From Bartonella callosciuri (lineage in GTDB: Bacteria > Pseudomonadota > Alphaproteobacteria > Rhizobiales > Rhizobiaceae): DNA of 64,000 bases. Below the pieces are notes generated by a model that made no database searches, was not told the origin of the DNA, and saw only the letters and a list, made by a program, of their open reading frames with translations. Location of the stretch: contig NZ_JACHIM010000003.1 in NCBI RefSeq assembly GCF_014203215.1, positions 152,082-216,081 of the forward strand, given 5' to 3'. Position numbers and translations under genes: made by a program. Of the stretch, positions 31,271 through 41,316 are shown in pieces (the first letter of the stretch is position 1; each line of letters begins with the position of its first letter).

Positions 31271-33055
31271 TTATTTAGCAAAGGGAAGCGTGATAATAAA
31301 GCGTGCACCAGTTTTACGATTTCCAAGTTTTGGGTCAAAAATATTTTCGGCTGTAATTGTCCCATTATGAGCCTCAATGATTTGCCGACTAATAGAAAGA
31401 CCGAGGCCTGAATTTTGACCAAAAGCATCTTCGTTTGGTCGATCCGTATAGAAGCGTTCAAAAATACGTTCAATATTCTCTGAACGAATACCAGGGCCAT
31501 TATCTTCAATAGTTAAAATGAGGCTTGAGGCATGACTTTTCATAGTTATAAAAATTTTACCACGGTCATAGGGAATAAAGGAACGTGCATTTTCAATAAG
31601 ATTGGAAATAACTTGGCCTAAACGAAGTTCATGGCCCAACACAAGATAGGCTTTTCCATGAGGCCGTGGGGCAATATTAAGATTTATATCAATAGTTTGC
31701 GTATTCCGGTATACTTCTTGAACAGCATGAACAAGACTTTCCAATAACGGTACCATATCAACGATCTGTGCGGTTTCACGGGCAAGCTCTGCATCGAGCC
31801 GCGAGGCATCGGAAATATCAGTAATCAAACGATCAAGACGACGCACATCATGCTGAATAATTTCAAATAACTGTTCTTGCGCTTCTTCATTTTTAGCCAG
31901 TGGGAGTGTTTCAACAGCACTACGCAGTGAGGTAAGCGGGTTTTTTAATTCGTGGCTCACATCAGCAGCAAAGCGTTCAATGGCTTCAATACGCATATAA
32001 AGGGCATTGGTCATATCACGAATAGAGGTTGAAAGATGACCAATTTCATCTTCACGCATTGAAAAATCAGGAATTTCAACGCGCTTATTATTTCCATTGC
32101 GCACACGGTTAGCAGAGGCAGATAATTTACTCAGTGGATGTGCAATCGTGTGGGCTAAAAATAGAGAAAGTACCAGAAGCACGCTACCTACAACGACAAA
32201 AACTTTAAAAATAACCAGTCTTTCGCCTTTTACAATATTATCAATATCTGAACCGATTGTTGAAAGAAGAAGTGCACCCACTACTGCACGATAGCGTTGA
32301 ACAGGTACAGCAACAGAAACGATTAATTGACCTTGTTTGTTACGCCGTTTGGCAGTGGCAAGAGACCCATTTAATGCTCGATACACTTCTGGGTAAGCGA
32401 TACTACTGTTTTTCCCCCTTTCTCTATCAAGAGTGATACCACTGCTATAAAATTTATCTGAAAACCATGAAGTGAAACGTTCCCACATGTTTTGTTCAGT
32501 TTTAAGTGGGGGTAAGTCGTAGCTAAAAACTTCGCCACTAGAATAAAGCACACGCGAATCGAGAAGTAGAGTAGCATCACGATCGTAGATACGTGCCCTC
32601 GTTGTTTTAGGAGTGATGAGACGTCGTAATAGAGGGGCAACTTGTTCAGGGTTAATAGGAAAGTCCCAAGAATCGGTTGATTGAGGTGCGGGTGTAACGC
32701 TTTCTCCAGCTTGTAACTCTAAAAGTTTTTTGGGATCAATAAGAATAGAATTTGTATCTACCGTTGCAGAAGCAGCAATGGCTCCAGCGATAATTTTTCC
32801 TTGTATGCATAAACTTTTGATTTTTGCTTCAATTAAACCATCACGAAATTGATTAAGGTACAAAATACCTGTAACCAAAACAGCAAGAGCAGCAATATTT
32901 AAAATAACAATGCGGCGTGTAAGACTGGAAAAAAGCAATTGTCTGAGGAGACGTTGTATCTGAAGATGGAAATGAACAAACATCGGAAATAGTGTCGAAA
33001 ATATTCCGTTTGGCGCCGTTTTTTGTAAAGTTTCCACTTGAGTATCTTTTGTCAT
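31271..33055 (-). CDS. batS: BatS/ChvG/BvrS sensor histidine kinase
   Basis: Inner-membrane sensor kinase of the conserved ChvG family (BvrS in Brucella, BatS in Bartonella), which responds to host-associated cues such as pH. The 594 residues have a membrane helix near 48-68 (IVILNIAALAVLVTGILYL), a periplasmic domain, and a second helix near 275-300. A HAMP domain and the phospho-accepting VSHELKNPLTSLRSAVE follow, then the N, G1 and G2 boxes NLIENARSF, DNGPGI and GLGLSISRQI. It lies 39 bases after batR. Confidence 0.94.
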   Translation of the reverse strand: MTKDTQVETLQKTAPNGIFSTLFPMFVHFHLQIQRLLRQLLFSSLTRRIVILNIAALAVLVTGILYLNQFRDGLIEAKIKSLCIQGKIIAGAIAASATVDTNSILIDPKKLLELQAGESVTPAPQSTDSWDFPINPEQVAPLLRRLITPKTTRARIYDRDATLLLDSRVLYSSGEVFSYDLPPLKTEQNMWERFTSWFSDKFYSSGITLDRERGKNSSIAYPEVYRALNGSLATAKRRNKQGQLIVSVAVPVQRYRAVVGALLLSTIGSDIDNIVKGERLVIFKVFVVVGSVLLVLSLFLAHTIAHPLSKLSASANRVRNGNNKRVEIPDFSMREDEIGHLSTSIRDMTNALYMRIEAIERFAADVSHELKNPLTSLRSAVETLPLAKNEEAQEQLFEIIQHDVRRLDRLITDISDASRLDAELARETAQIVDMVPLLESLVHAVQEVYRNTQTIDINLNIAPRPHGKAYLVLGHELRLGQVISNLIENARSFIPYDRGKIFITMKSHASSLILTIEDNGPGIRSENIERIFERFYTDRPNEDAFGQNSGLGLSISRQIIEAHNGTITAENIFDPKLGNRKTGARFIITLPFAK

Positions 33056-33094
33056 CGATTTGATCGCCGTTCAGACTTTTGCGACAAAATAGTT

Positions 33095-33817
33095 TTATAC
33101 TTCGTGGAAACGATATCCTACACCATAAAGTGTTTCAATCATTGCAAAGTCATCATCCACTTGTTTAAACTTTTTACGCAAACGTTTAATGTGACTATCA
33201 ATGGTGCGGTCATCGACATAAACTTGATCGCTATAGGCAGCATCCATCAAAGCATCACGACTTTTTACAACTCCTGGTCTTTGTGCTAAAGTCTGCAGAA
33301 TCAAAAATTCTGTAACAGTTAGGATAACAGGTTTATCTTTCCATGTACAGGTATGACGCTCTTGATCCATTACAAGATCTCCACGTTTAAGAGAAGAGGT
33401 AGGAGAAGCTCCTGTTACAAGCGGTTGGTTGCGTGTATTTGATCGGCGCAGAATAGCTTTCACGCGTTCAATAAGAAGACGTTGAGAGAAAGGTTTGGTA
33501 ATAAAATCGTCAGCTCCCATTTTAAGACCAAATAGTTCATCAATTTCATCATCCTTAGAGGTAAGAAAGATAACAGGAATATCGGATTTTTGACGCAATC
33601 GGCGCAAGAGTTCCATTCCATCCATTCGGGGCATTTTAATATCAAAAATAGCTAAATGTGGGGGATGGAGTGTTAAACCTTTAAGTGCAGATGCTCCATC
33701 CGTATAACTTTCAACCCGATAGCCTTCTGTCTCAAGCGCAAAAGATAAAGATGTCAAAATATTGCGGTCATCATCAACAAGTACAATCGTTTGCGTGATT
33801 GTTGGTGTATCCTTCAT
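33095..33817 (-). CDS. batR: BatR/ChvI/BvrR response regulator (OmpR type)
   Basis: Partner regulator of BatS; in Bartonella this system controls host-adaptation genes including VirB secretion. The receiver domain (about 10-125) has VDDDRNI, the phosphorylated aspartate in [13 protein letters not shown], and FLTSKDDE, with KPFSQ for the conserved lysine. The C-terminal winged helix ends [12 protein letters not shown]. Length 240 is normal for ChvI. Upstream, 33818-34194, lies its promoter. The pckA gene often found divergent to it in relatives is not present. Confidence 0.95.
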   Translation of the reverse strand: MKDTPTITQTIVLVDDDRNILTSLSFALETEGYRVESYTDGASALKGLTLHPPHLAIFDIKMPRMDGMELLRRLRQKSDIPVIFLTSKDDEIDELFGLKMGADDFITKPFSQRLLIERVKAILRRSNTRNQPLVTGASPTSSLKRGDLVMDQERHTCTWKDKPVILTVTEFLILQTLAQRPGVVKSRDALMDAAYSDQVYVDDRTIDSHIKRLRKKFKQVDDDFAMIETLYGVGYRFHEV

Positions 33818-34194
33818 GGTTTCTTAGACCTTTCTATTGCCGTGGTAGCAAACTATCCACGCTATTTATATGGGAGTTCACATTTTTTTTGCAAAACAAA
33901 TGTGATACAAACTATAGCAGATTAAAACCCCTTACATTTTTACAGTAAAAGCTTGTTTTATCTTTGCAATTTTATAATGATTTTGTACGTGTTAAGATCC
34001 CTTCCCTTGAGAGAAAATTTTAAGAGAGATTTTTTTTTATCAAATTTTATTGTTATTTTTGTTTCAGAATTGAACAGGTTTGTTTTTGATTGTTAAAGTT
34101 TAGAAAATTCGCCTATCTTTTTTAAGAGCAAAGAAAACAGTATAGTGATATATGCGCAAAAAGTTTGCTTTCACTCTGTGGAAAGGAGGGCATA
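33818..34194. other. Divergent promoter region batR / BON-LysM gene
   Basis: About 375 bases of AT-rich DNA with long T tracts; no gene seen. It should hold the promoter of the batRS-hprK-EIIA-HPr unit and that of the broken BON-LysM gene. Confidence 0.45.
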
Positions 34195-34651
34195 ACGGGA
34201 TTTTTTAATTTTATTAAAACGGTTGGTGAAAAGCTGGGCATTGGAAATCATGAGCCAGAAGAAAAGGACTTTAAAGCTGCATTTGCTAATTTTCAATTTG
34301 GCACCGAAAAAATGAATATTCGAGTTGAAGATGGTAGAGCTATTTTAAGTGGTGAGGTTCCAGATAGGGAAACATTTGAAAAAGCAGTTTTGGTTGTTGG
34401 CAATTCGCAGGGTATCTCTGCTATTGATCTTAATCAATTAAAGATTTCAGATACTTCACCTATGAAGGCTTCTCGCTTTTATGAAGTTAAATCTGGTGAT
34501 ACTCTTTGGAAAATTGCTGAAGAAGTTTATGGACCAGGTCAAGGTGATAAAAATACATTTTTTTGAAGTCAATAAGTCAATGCTAAAATCTCCCGATAAG
34601 ATTTATCCTGGGCAAGTTTTACACATTCCTGAAATTAGTAGCCGTGCTTAA
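34195..34651 (+). pseudogene. BON-LysM peptidoglycan-binding protein (KbpI/YgaU type), broken start and frameshift
   Basis: The product would be a small cytosolic/periplasmic BON-plus-LysM protein of about 150 residues. AAAGGAGG at 34182-34189 is correctly placed for a start at 34195, but that codon is ACG; family members begin M-G-[FL]-F-x-F-I-K and here the frame reads (T)GFFNFIKTVGEKLG. The BON part follows (NIRVEDGRAILSGEVPDRETF), then LysM ([18 protein letters not shown]). A run of seven T at 34557-34563 puts TGA in frame; with six T the frame continues [23 protein letters not shown] and ends at 34651. Other starts (TTG at 34165) lie before the ribosome site. Either a young pseudogene, or ACG initiation plus slippage. 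Confidence 0.75.
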
Positions 34652-34706
34652 TTAACACAGAGGATCAGTTTTTATTTCTTTACAGTATGTTTTATTGCGG
34701 TAAACA

Positions 34707-34753
34707 ATAATAATAAGGAGTGTGGAAAAAATTTTCACACTCCTTATTATTAT
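34707..34753. terminator. Perfect 18-bp inverted repeat, bidirectional terminator
   Basis: Arms 34707-34724 and 34736-34753 are exact reverse complements, with GGAGTGTG/CACACTCC at the base of the loop and AT-rich outer parts that supply T-rich tails on both strands. The loop is GAAAAAATTTT. It lies between the convergent BON-LysM and PCuAC genes, so it can end both transcripts. Confidence 0.75.
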
Positions 34754-34787
34754 ACTGAAATTATTGACTGAATAGCGATGCAAGAAC

Positions 34788-35339
34788 TTAATGAGCATGA
34801 GCTGATTTAGAAGGTGATCCGTCTATAGCATTTACAGAGAAATCAATTTTAATTGTTCCTGCTTTTTCAAACATCAATTTTGCGCTGATTTTGTCACCTG
34901 GCTCGAATGGTTGTGAAAGTCCTATAAACATAATATGATTACCACCGGGCTTAAGGGTAATTTCGCCATTACCCGGAATTTCAATTCCATTATGCATGTG
35001 TTCCATTTTCATAATGTCGTTGACAACGGCCATAGAGTGGATTTCTGTTGTTTGTACTCCTTCTGTTGAAACAGAGATCAGACGATCAGGGGTATTGCTA
35101 TGATTAATGATGTAGAGATAACCGTTGCCAACTTTTATACCCTTAGGTGTTGCGCGCGTCCAAGGATTAAGAATTTCTATGTCTCCAACTTTATATTGCT
35201 GAGCGGTTGCGGGTAGGGCTATACAAGAAAAGAGAAAAGCCCACATGAAATTTGTTATAATCTTTTTGACTGGATATTTTGCGTAAGTTGTATATTTAGA
35301 TACGAGACTTTTTGTTTTTTTGGCGATAAATATTATCAT
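34788..35339 (-). CDS. PCuAC-type periplasmic copper chaperone
   Basis: Periplasmic Cu(I) carrier of the PCu(A)C family, used for copper delivery to cytochrome oxidase. The start at 35339 has AAGGAGG 8 bases upstream. The 183-residue protein has an unusually long charged n-region (about 30 residues) before the signal core MWAFLFSCIALPATA. The copper ligands are EIHSM, the methionine in NDIMKM, and GGNHIMF (H-x-M...H-x-M pattern). An His-Ala-His tail (SAHAH) may add metal binding. No Sco or cytochrome oxidase gene is adjacent. Confidence 0.9.
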   Translation of the reverse strand: MIIFIAKKTKSLVSKYTTYAKYPVKKIITNFMWAFLFSCIALPATAQQYKVGDIEILNPWTRATPKGIKVGNGYLYIINHSNTPDRLISVSTEGVQTTEIHSMAVVNDIMKMEHMHNGIEIPGNGEITLKPGGNHIMFIGLSQPFEPGDKISAKLMFEKAGTIKIDFSVNAIDGSPSKSAHAH

Positions 35340-36201
35340 TGATTTACCCTCCTTCATTAGATTCATTTTTGAATGCTTCTTTCTATTTTTAGCAGAGTTT
35401 TTGTGCAAAATAAAAGAAAGAATTGCCAGAATGATACGAACGAGGATAGAGTGCACAGATTCTTTGGTTTTGGGGGAAGGCGATAAAGTTTAAAGTGATG
35501 GTGCACTTAGATGCGAAAGTGCCTTCTTACTATATTTGCAAATTTAAATGTAGGTAAAGAGAAAGTCATATCAGGCGGATCAAAGCATAGCTTTTAAATA
35601 GTGGTAAATAATGAGGTGGTTAGAAGTAGAGCTATTGAACATTGATGGACAGCGCAACTATGGGCATTTGGCAATATGATATTTCTTATGCTACCTATCT
35701 ATAGCATTAAATCCCATGTTTATTGATTGCATGATTTGACGGCTATTATAGAGTTTTTTCAGGGAAATTGTGCTATTCGTAACATAAATTACGCGTATTT
35801 GAGCGGTATTCCAGAAAATTTTACGTGAGAATCTCATTTATTTATGAAGGATCGAAGAAGAATGCGTAGACATTATCTTTATCTTTTTTATAGGTTGATA
35901 TGTTTATCAGAATCGTTGGAAAGATATGCTACAATATCTGCATTATTGGTCAAGAGAGTATTTTCGCATAAGTAGAATGCCTATTTTAAAAGAAAAGTTT
36001 TATTTTGGGAATGTTTCTCTCATTGTTCTCTTGTAGCGATAAAAGCCTGTTCTTATATACGAAGCAGAAAGGCTTGTTGCAACTTGTAGTTTATAGTTTG
36101 TGTAACTTGAAGTGCAGTACGGGCTTTAAGTGTTATGAGGAGCTGTCTTAGAAAGATGCTTGATGAAGGTTGAGGTAGCTTGCTGAAATGGAGATTATAA
36201 T
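35340..36201. other. Spacer of about 860 bases upstream of dnaK
   Basis: No supported gene. A 37-codon frame at about 35862-35975 (MRRHYLYLFYRLICLSESL) follows a purine-rich stretch but is not recognisable. The last 150 bases before dnaK must hold its promoter. I see CTTGAAG near 36106 but no convincing sigma-32 -10 box at the right distance, and no CIRCE. Confidence 0.35.
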
Positions 36202-38094
36202 ATGGCAAAAGTAATTGGTATTGATTTGGGGACGACTAACTCTTGTATCGCTGTTATGGATGGCAAAAGTGCAAAGGTTATTGAAAATTCAGAAGGAGCG
36301 CGGACAACGCCTTCTGTTGTTGCCTTTACTGATGGGGGAGAACGGCTTGTTGGGCAGCCTGCTAAACGGCAGGCGGTTACGAATCCTGAAGGAACGATTT
36401 TTGCAGTTAAACGTCTGATTGGGCGCCGTTTTGATGATCCCATGGTTGAAAAAGATAAAGTACTTGTGCCTTATAAAATTGTTAAAGGCGATAATGGTGA
36501 TGCGTGGGTTGAAGAAGCTGGTAAGAAATACTCGCCGTCACAAATTTCAGCTATGATTTTGCAAAAAATGAAAGAAACTGCAGAATCTTATCTTGGTGAA
36601 AAAGTTGAGCAGGCAGTTATTACTGTTCCTGCTTATTTCAATGATGCACAACGTCAGGCTACCAAAGATGCAGGTAAAATTGCTGGGCTTGAGGTTTTGC
36701 GGATTATCAATGAGCCAACAGCTGCTGCTTTAGCATATGGTTTGGATAAAAAAGACGGAAAAACGATTGCTGTTTACGACCTTGGCGGGGGCACATTTGA
36801 CATTTCTGTACTTGAAATTGGAGATGGCGTTTTTGAAGTTAAATCGACCAATGGAGATACTTTTTTAGGCGGTGAAGATTTTGACATGCGCTTGGTCGGT
36901 TATTTTGCTGATGAATTTAAAAAAGAACAAGGGATTGACCTGAAAAATGATAAACTGGCATTGCAGCGTCTAAAAGAAGCAGCAGAAAAAGCAAAGATTG
37001 AACTTTCTTCTTCACAACAGACAGAAATCAATTTGCCATTTATTACAGCAGATCAATCTGGTCCCAAGCACTTAACAATGAAATTAACTCGGGCGAAATT
37101 TGAATCTCTCGTTGATGATTTAGTGCAGCGCACTATCGAGCCTTGTAAATCTGCGCTAAAAGATGCAGGGTTGAAAGCTGGTGAGATTGACGAAGTTGTT
37201 TTGGTGGGGGGTATGACGCGTATGCCCAAGATACAGGAAGTTGTACAAAGCTTCTTTGGTAAGGATCCACATAAAGGCGTTAATCCCGATGAAGTTGTGG
37301 CGATGGGGGCTGCCATTCAAGGGGGGGTATTGCAGGGTGATGTAAAAGACGTGTTACTTTTGGATGTAACACCTTTGTCTTTGGGTATCGAGACGTTGGG
37401 TGGGGTTTTTACACGTCTCATTGAACGCAATACCACGATCCCAACTAAAAAGTCACAAGTCTTTTCGACTGCTGATGATAATCAAAATGCTGTGACAATT
37501 CGTGTTTTCCAAGGCGAGCGCGAAATGGCTAACGATAACAAGTTACTCGCTCAATTTGACCTTGTTGGTATTCCACCAGCACCGCGTGGTGTGCCTCAGA
37601 TTGAGGTTACTTTTGATATTGATGCGAATGGTATTGTCAATGTTTCAGCCAAAGATAAAGGAACTGGTAAAGAGCATCAAATTCGTATTCAAGCATCAGG
37701 TGGTTTAAGTGATGCTGACATTGAAAAAATGGTAAAAGATGCAGAAGAGCATGCAGCTGAGGACAAAAAGCGCCGTGAAGGTGTTGAAACCAAGAATCAA
37801 GCGGAAGCTCTTATCCATTCAACGGAAAAATCGCTTAAGGAATATGGTGATAAAGTCTCTTCTGAAGAGAAAGAACAGATTGAAACTGCAATAGCTGATT
37901 TGAAGTCTGCACTTGATGGTACTGATATGGAAGCTGTAACAGCAAAAATGCAGAAATTAGCAGAAGTCAGTATGAAGCTCGGACAGGCTATGTATGAAGC
38001 GTCACAAGCAGCAACAGCTGACGCTGAAATAGAGACAAAGGATGATGATGTTGTCGATGCTGATTTTGAAGAAATTAATGATAAGAAGAAATAG
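36202..38094 (+). CDS. dnaK: DnaK, Hsp70 chaperone
   Basis: ATP-dependent Hsp70. The 630-residue protein opens with [17 protein letters not shown], followed by the phosphate-binding [15 protein letters not shown], the adenosine motif [12 protein letters not shown], the linker [16 protein letters not shown], the substrate domain and a lid ending in [12 protein letters not shown]. The ATG follows GGAGATTATAAT. dnaJ follows after 158 bases with a terminator-like hairpin between, so dnaJ probably receives read-through or has its own promoter. Confidence 0.98.
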   Translation: MAKVIGIDLGTTNSCIAVMDGKSAKVIENSEGARTTPSVVAFTDGGERLVGQPAKRQAVTNPEGTIFAVKRLIGRRFDDPMVEKDKVLVPYKIVKGDNGDAWVEEAGKKYSPSQISAMILQKMKETAESYLGEKVEQAVITVPAYFNDAQRQATKDAGKIAGLEVLRIINEPTAAALAYGLDKKDGKTIAVYDLGGGTFDISVLEIGDGVFEVKSTNGDTFLGGEDFDMRLVGYFADEFKKEQGIDLKNDKLALQRLKEAAEKAKIELSSSQQTEINLPFITADQSGPKHLTMKLTRAKFESLVDDLVQRTIEPCKSALKDAGLKAGEIDEVVLVGGMTRMPKIQEVVQSFFGKDPHKGVNPDEVVAMGAAIQGGVLQGDVKDVLLLDVTPLSLGIETLGGVFTRLIERNTTIPTKKSQVFSTADDNQNAVTIRVFQGEREMANDNKLLAQFDLVGIPPAPRGVPQIEVTFDIDANGIVNVSAKDKGTGKEHQIRIQASGGLSDADIEKMVKDAEEHAAEDKKRREGVETKNQAEALIHSTEKSLKEYGDKVSSEEKEQIETAIADLKSALDGTDMEAVTAKMQKLAEVSMKLGQAMYEASQAATADAEIETKDDDVVDADFEEINDKKK

Positions 38095-38118
38095 TGTAAG
38101 CAAATGCATTGATCAATT

Positions 38119-38157
38119 AACAAACCCGGCCTTTGAAATATAAGGCTGGGCTTTGTT
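38119..38157 (+). terminator. Hairpin between dnaK and dnaJ
   Basis: CCCGGCCTT at 38125-38133 pairs with AAGGCTGGG at 38142-38150 (one G-T pair), and the stem extends outward through AACAAA/TTTGTT with a one-base bulge. The T-rich 3' arm makes it a factor-independent terminator or attenuator that would lower dnaJ relative to dnaK. Confidence 0.6.
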
Positions 38158-38252
38158 ATTTGAGATGAGTTGCAACATTATTACAAAGAATATAAATTGA
38201 AAACAAATGTTATCCATGAAGATGGATGAAAAAGAATTATCAGGAATACATG

Positions 38253-39398
38253 ATGAAGGCTGATTATTATGAAATTCTTGGCGTGACTCGCGAATGTGAT
38301 GATAAAAAGTTGAAGTCTGCTTTTCGTAAGCTAGCAATGCAATATCATCCTGATCGCAACGCGGGGGATAAAGAAGCAGAGCGGAAATTTAAAGAAATTG
38401 GCGAAGCTTATGAGGTTCTTAAAGATCCTCAAAAGCGTGCCGCTTATGATCGCTTTGGTCATGCGGCTTTTGAAAATAATGGGCGTGAGAGAACAAATCC
38501 CTTTGGTGGTTTTGCTGCCGGTGGTGGATTTGCTGATATTTTTGAAGATTTTTTTGGCGAAATGATGGGAGGGATGCATCGCAAGCGCAATGATGGCCGC
38601 GAGCGTGGTGCTGATCTGAGTTATAATATGGAAATAACTTTGGAAGAGGCATTTTCAGGAAAAACTGCGCAAATTAATATCCCGAGCTCCGTTATTTGTG
38701 ATGCCTGTGAAGGATCAGGCGCGAAAAAGGGCTCTAAACCACAAGTTTGCGGAACTTGTCATGGAGCTGGTCGTGTGCGTGCAGCACAAGGTTTCTTCTC
38801 TATCGAGCGCACATGCCCTGCATGTCATGGACGTGGTGAAACTATTACAGATCCATGTCCCAAATGTCAGGGAACAAGACGGGTAGAAAAAAAACGTTCA
38901 TTGAGTGTGAATATTCCAGCTGGTATTGAAGATGGTACTCGTATTCGTCTCTCTGGAGAAGGAGATGCTGGTATTCGCGGTGGCCCTAGCGGTGATCTTT
39001 ATATTTTTCTTTCCATTAAACCCCATGAATTTTTTCAGCGAGAGGAGGCAGATCTTCACTGTCGCGTTCCCATTTCAATGGTTACAGCTGCTTTAGGAGG
39101 TGAGTTTGAGGTTTCTAACCTTGATGGTGTCAAAGCACGTGTTAAGATTCCAGAGGGTACACAAAATGGACGTCAATTCCGTCTTAGGGGCAAGGGTATG
39201 CCCATGTTGCGTCGTCAACAAGCAAGGGGTGATCTTTATATCCATATAACTATTGAAACACCGCAGAAGTTAACACAGGAGCAGCGCGAATTGTTGCAAA
39301 AGTTTGAGAAGCTTTCAAATCATGAAAACTCACCACAATCACACGGTTTTTTTTCACGTATGAAAGAATTTTTTGAAAATATCTCGGGACAGAATTAA
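38253..39398 (+). CDS. dnaJ: DnaJ, Hsp40 cochaperone
   Basis: Stimulates DnaK ATP hydrolysis and delivers substrates. From the ATG at 38253 (AGGA 7 bases upstream) the 381-residue protein has the J domain with the HPD motif ([10 protein letters not shown]), a Gly/Phe-rich region ([19 protein letters not shown]), and four zinc repeats: [24 protein letters not shown] and CPKCQGTR. The last repeat ends in TR instead of the usual G-x-G, as in many homologues. The C-terminal substrate domains are complete. Confidence 0.96.
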   Translation: MKADYYEILGVTRECDDKKLKSAFRKLAMQYHPDRNAGDKEAERKFKEIGEAYEVLKDPQKRAAYDRFGHAAFENNGRERTNPFGGFAAGGGFADIFEDFFGEMMGGMHRKRNDGRERGADLSYNMEITLEEAFSGKTAQINIPSSVICDACEGSGAKKGSKPQVCGTCHGAGRVRAAQGFFSIERTCPACHGRGETITDPCPKCQGTRRVEKKRSLSVNIPAGIEDGTRIRLSGEGDAGIRGGPSGDLYIFLSIKPHEFFQREEADLHCRVPISMVTAALGGEFEVSNLDGVKARVKIPEGTQNGRQFRLRGKGMPMLRRQQARGDLYIHITIETPQKLTQEQRELLQKFEKLSNHENSPQSHGFFSRMKEFFENISGQN

Positions 39399-39983
39399 TG
39401 AGTTTGCACCAGAGTTCATTGTGAGAAGAGGATGTTTGAGAGATTAATTTTAATTAAGGTTTCTATTGTACTGAAATCTCTGGAAGGATGAAAACTCTTC
39501 TTTCTTGAAGAAAGAAGGGGAGTGTAAATAAGTTTCCTCGATAGAAAAGAGGGTCCTGTACAGTATATACACAACAAGTTCTATGATAAATCTCACAAAC
39601 TTGTAGCTTGAAGCCCTTTTGTGCCTTCGATTTTTATTGGCCGTTTTTTAGGATACGTTTCTATTTCAGGTCTGGGCTCTCCGTTTTATTTCATAGTTTT
39701 ATGAATGAGCTTTTTGGGTATCTATGAAATTTGAACAACAGCTCATCTTCGTAACAATTCATTGAATACACAGACAATATTTCCAGCTTCAGTTTAGCAA
39801 GATTTTAATACATGCATAATTTTTATCTTTCTTTTTTGTAATTTTTCTTAAGTTTGTCATCCAAACATTTCATTGGAATGTGCATGCTACAATTGCTTTG
39901 TTAACGACAACACTTTATAGAATTGTAAAAACACAGAGCGAGCACATATCTTAGAGTTTGAGTAGAATGCTTTAAGGTGCTTT

Positions 39984-40011
39984 CAAAAATTATCTGTATA
40001 GATAATTTTGG
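39984..40011. repeat. AT-rich inverted repeat
   Basis: AAAATTATC and GATAATTTT flank a 6-base loop, with an extra C-G pair outside. Function unknown; it lacks a T tail. Confidence 0.35.
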
Positions 40012-40068
40012 AGACACTTTTCATTCAAACTTCCGAGTATATTCTTATATATTTAAGGGTGTTTGAAT

Positions 40069-40100
40069 AAAGAAAAAGTGATTGAAACTTTTTCTTTTTT
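40069..40100 (+). terminator. Terminator-like AT-rich hairpin in spacer
   Basis: An 11-bp perfect stem AAAGAAAAAGT / ACTTTTTCTTT with a 7-base loop, followed by further T residues. No intact gene ends nearby, so it may be left from a lost gene, or chance. Confidence 0.35.
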
Positions 40101-40427
40101 CTCCATAACGCTTAATTCTGTTATATCTGTTATATCGAGGAGTATAAATGATACCAATGCTTTGCAGTTGTAGGGTTGTGACAATATTTCAAAGGCTTCC
40201 TTTGCTATCTTTTTGACCTATAAATACGCAATTAATTAACGAATTATGTATGCTCTTGTAAGCAAACAGAAATAGTAACTTTCTTTTGGATATTTTTCTC
40301 TGAAAGAGTCATTGTTATAGCTCATTCTTATCTTTTACTGAATCGTAAGTGGTGAAGAGGTTATGGGTAGAGTTTTAGTGGCCATTTATGAAAGAAAACT
40401 GCTACTTCTCAAATGAGAAGAGGGTTT

Positions 40428-40632
40428 ATGAACAAAGAAAAAAATTGAAATTAGCGGCATAGATCAGATTTTATTAATTTAAGCTGAAGATACTGATTTT
40501 GTTGATTTTGTAGATGAATAAATAAAGAAGGATACCTTTCTCATAAAAAGCAAAGAAAAATTCAATTTTATTCTTGATGAATTTAAAAAATGGTTTTCTG
40601 TTGTTCTCTGTAGAAGTCTTCAATCATTATAA
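40428..40632 (+). pseudogene. Possible decayed ORF, unrecognised
   Basis: From ATG at 40428 the sequence reads MNKEK, then after a shift of frame in an A run KIEISGIDQILLI. A stop is followed by AEDTDFVDFVDE, another stop, then IKKDTFLIKSKEKFNF and ILDEFKKWFSVVL. The charged, helix-like composition between single stops looks like a dead protein-coding gene rather than random AT-rich DNA. I cannot name it. Confidence 0.28.
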
Positions 40633-41316
40633 GGATAACGAACATACAGAAAAATTGAATTACTTAAGAATCTCTTCAAGAGAGTTTATATGGTCTGAGA
40701 AGAGTGCAATGCTGGATTATACTACAGGTTTTCCAGTGTGATACTATACAAATCAGTGTTATCATTCATTCGCTAGCTCCAGGTGTGTTGCGGTTACTTT
40801 TGCTTGAGACGATTCAAAAGAGATATTTTTAGTCCTTTTTTAACGGTTTTATCTACACGTCAATACTACTTTTTAATATGAACGCCAAAAGTTTTTATTG
40901 ATACTTCATAACAAGGATTGGAAATGAGGAGAACATTCCTCTATATTAGAAACTCTCATTCAAGTTGCAAACGATAAATTATCATTATAAACTCAGTAGT
41001 TGTGTATATTCATTGTTAAAGATCTATAGGATAAAGTAGATGAATTGAGTGTCAGCGTGGCTTAAAAATTCTTTTAGATTCTGCTTCCATTTTCTATATA
41101 AGGTCGTAAAACAATGACATTTTGTACATCCGTTTTGTTTAATTTTTAGATGCCAATTTTTTAAAGGAAGCTGCCTTTGTTTCACCTTTGTTATTACGCT
41201 GGTGGTAATCTAAAGAAAAATTGAAGATTTTCAGGGGACAGATAGAACAAAACTTATTGAGGATTTGTTTTCACTTTTTCTAAGAGAGGGTAAAAAGTGA
41301 TAAGGAGACTCTTTTG

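Larger units (their letters stand above)
39399..41316. other. Gene-poor, apparently decayed region between dnaJ and argB (1.9 kb)
   Basis: No intact gene. I see an A/T-rich stem-loop at 39984-40011, a terminator-like stem AAAGAAAAAGT/ACTTTTTCTTT at 40069-40097 followed by T, and a stop-interrupted coding-like stretch at 40428-40632. There is also a tract at 40741-40860 similar to 17895-18007. The segment 39593-39688 reads as 31 charged codons on the minus strand, but the plus strand is equally open there, so it decides nothing. The engB gene often preceding argB in relatives is absent. Confidence 0.45.

Noticed and set aside
31231-31509. 92-codon frame overlapping the batS 3' end
   Set aside because: Shadow of batS in another frame; batS has full kinase motifs.
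38113-39398. Minus-strand frames opposite dnaJ, and similar frames opposite dnaK, lepA and pheT
   Set aside because: All are antisense shadows of strongly conserved genes.
39593-39688. 31-codon charged minus-strand frame (GEPRPEIETYPKK...)
   Set aside because: The plus strand is equally open and protein-like there, so coding on either strand cannot be argued.
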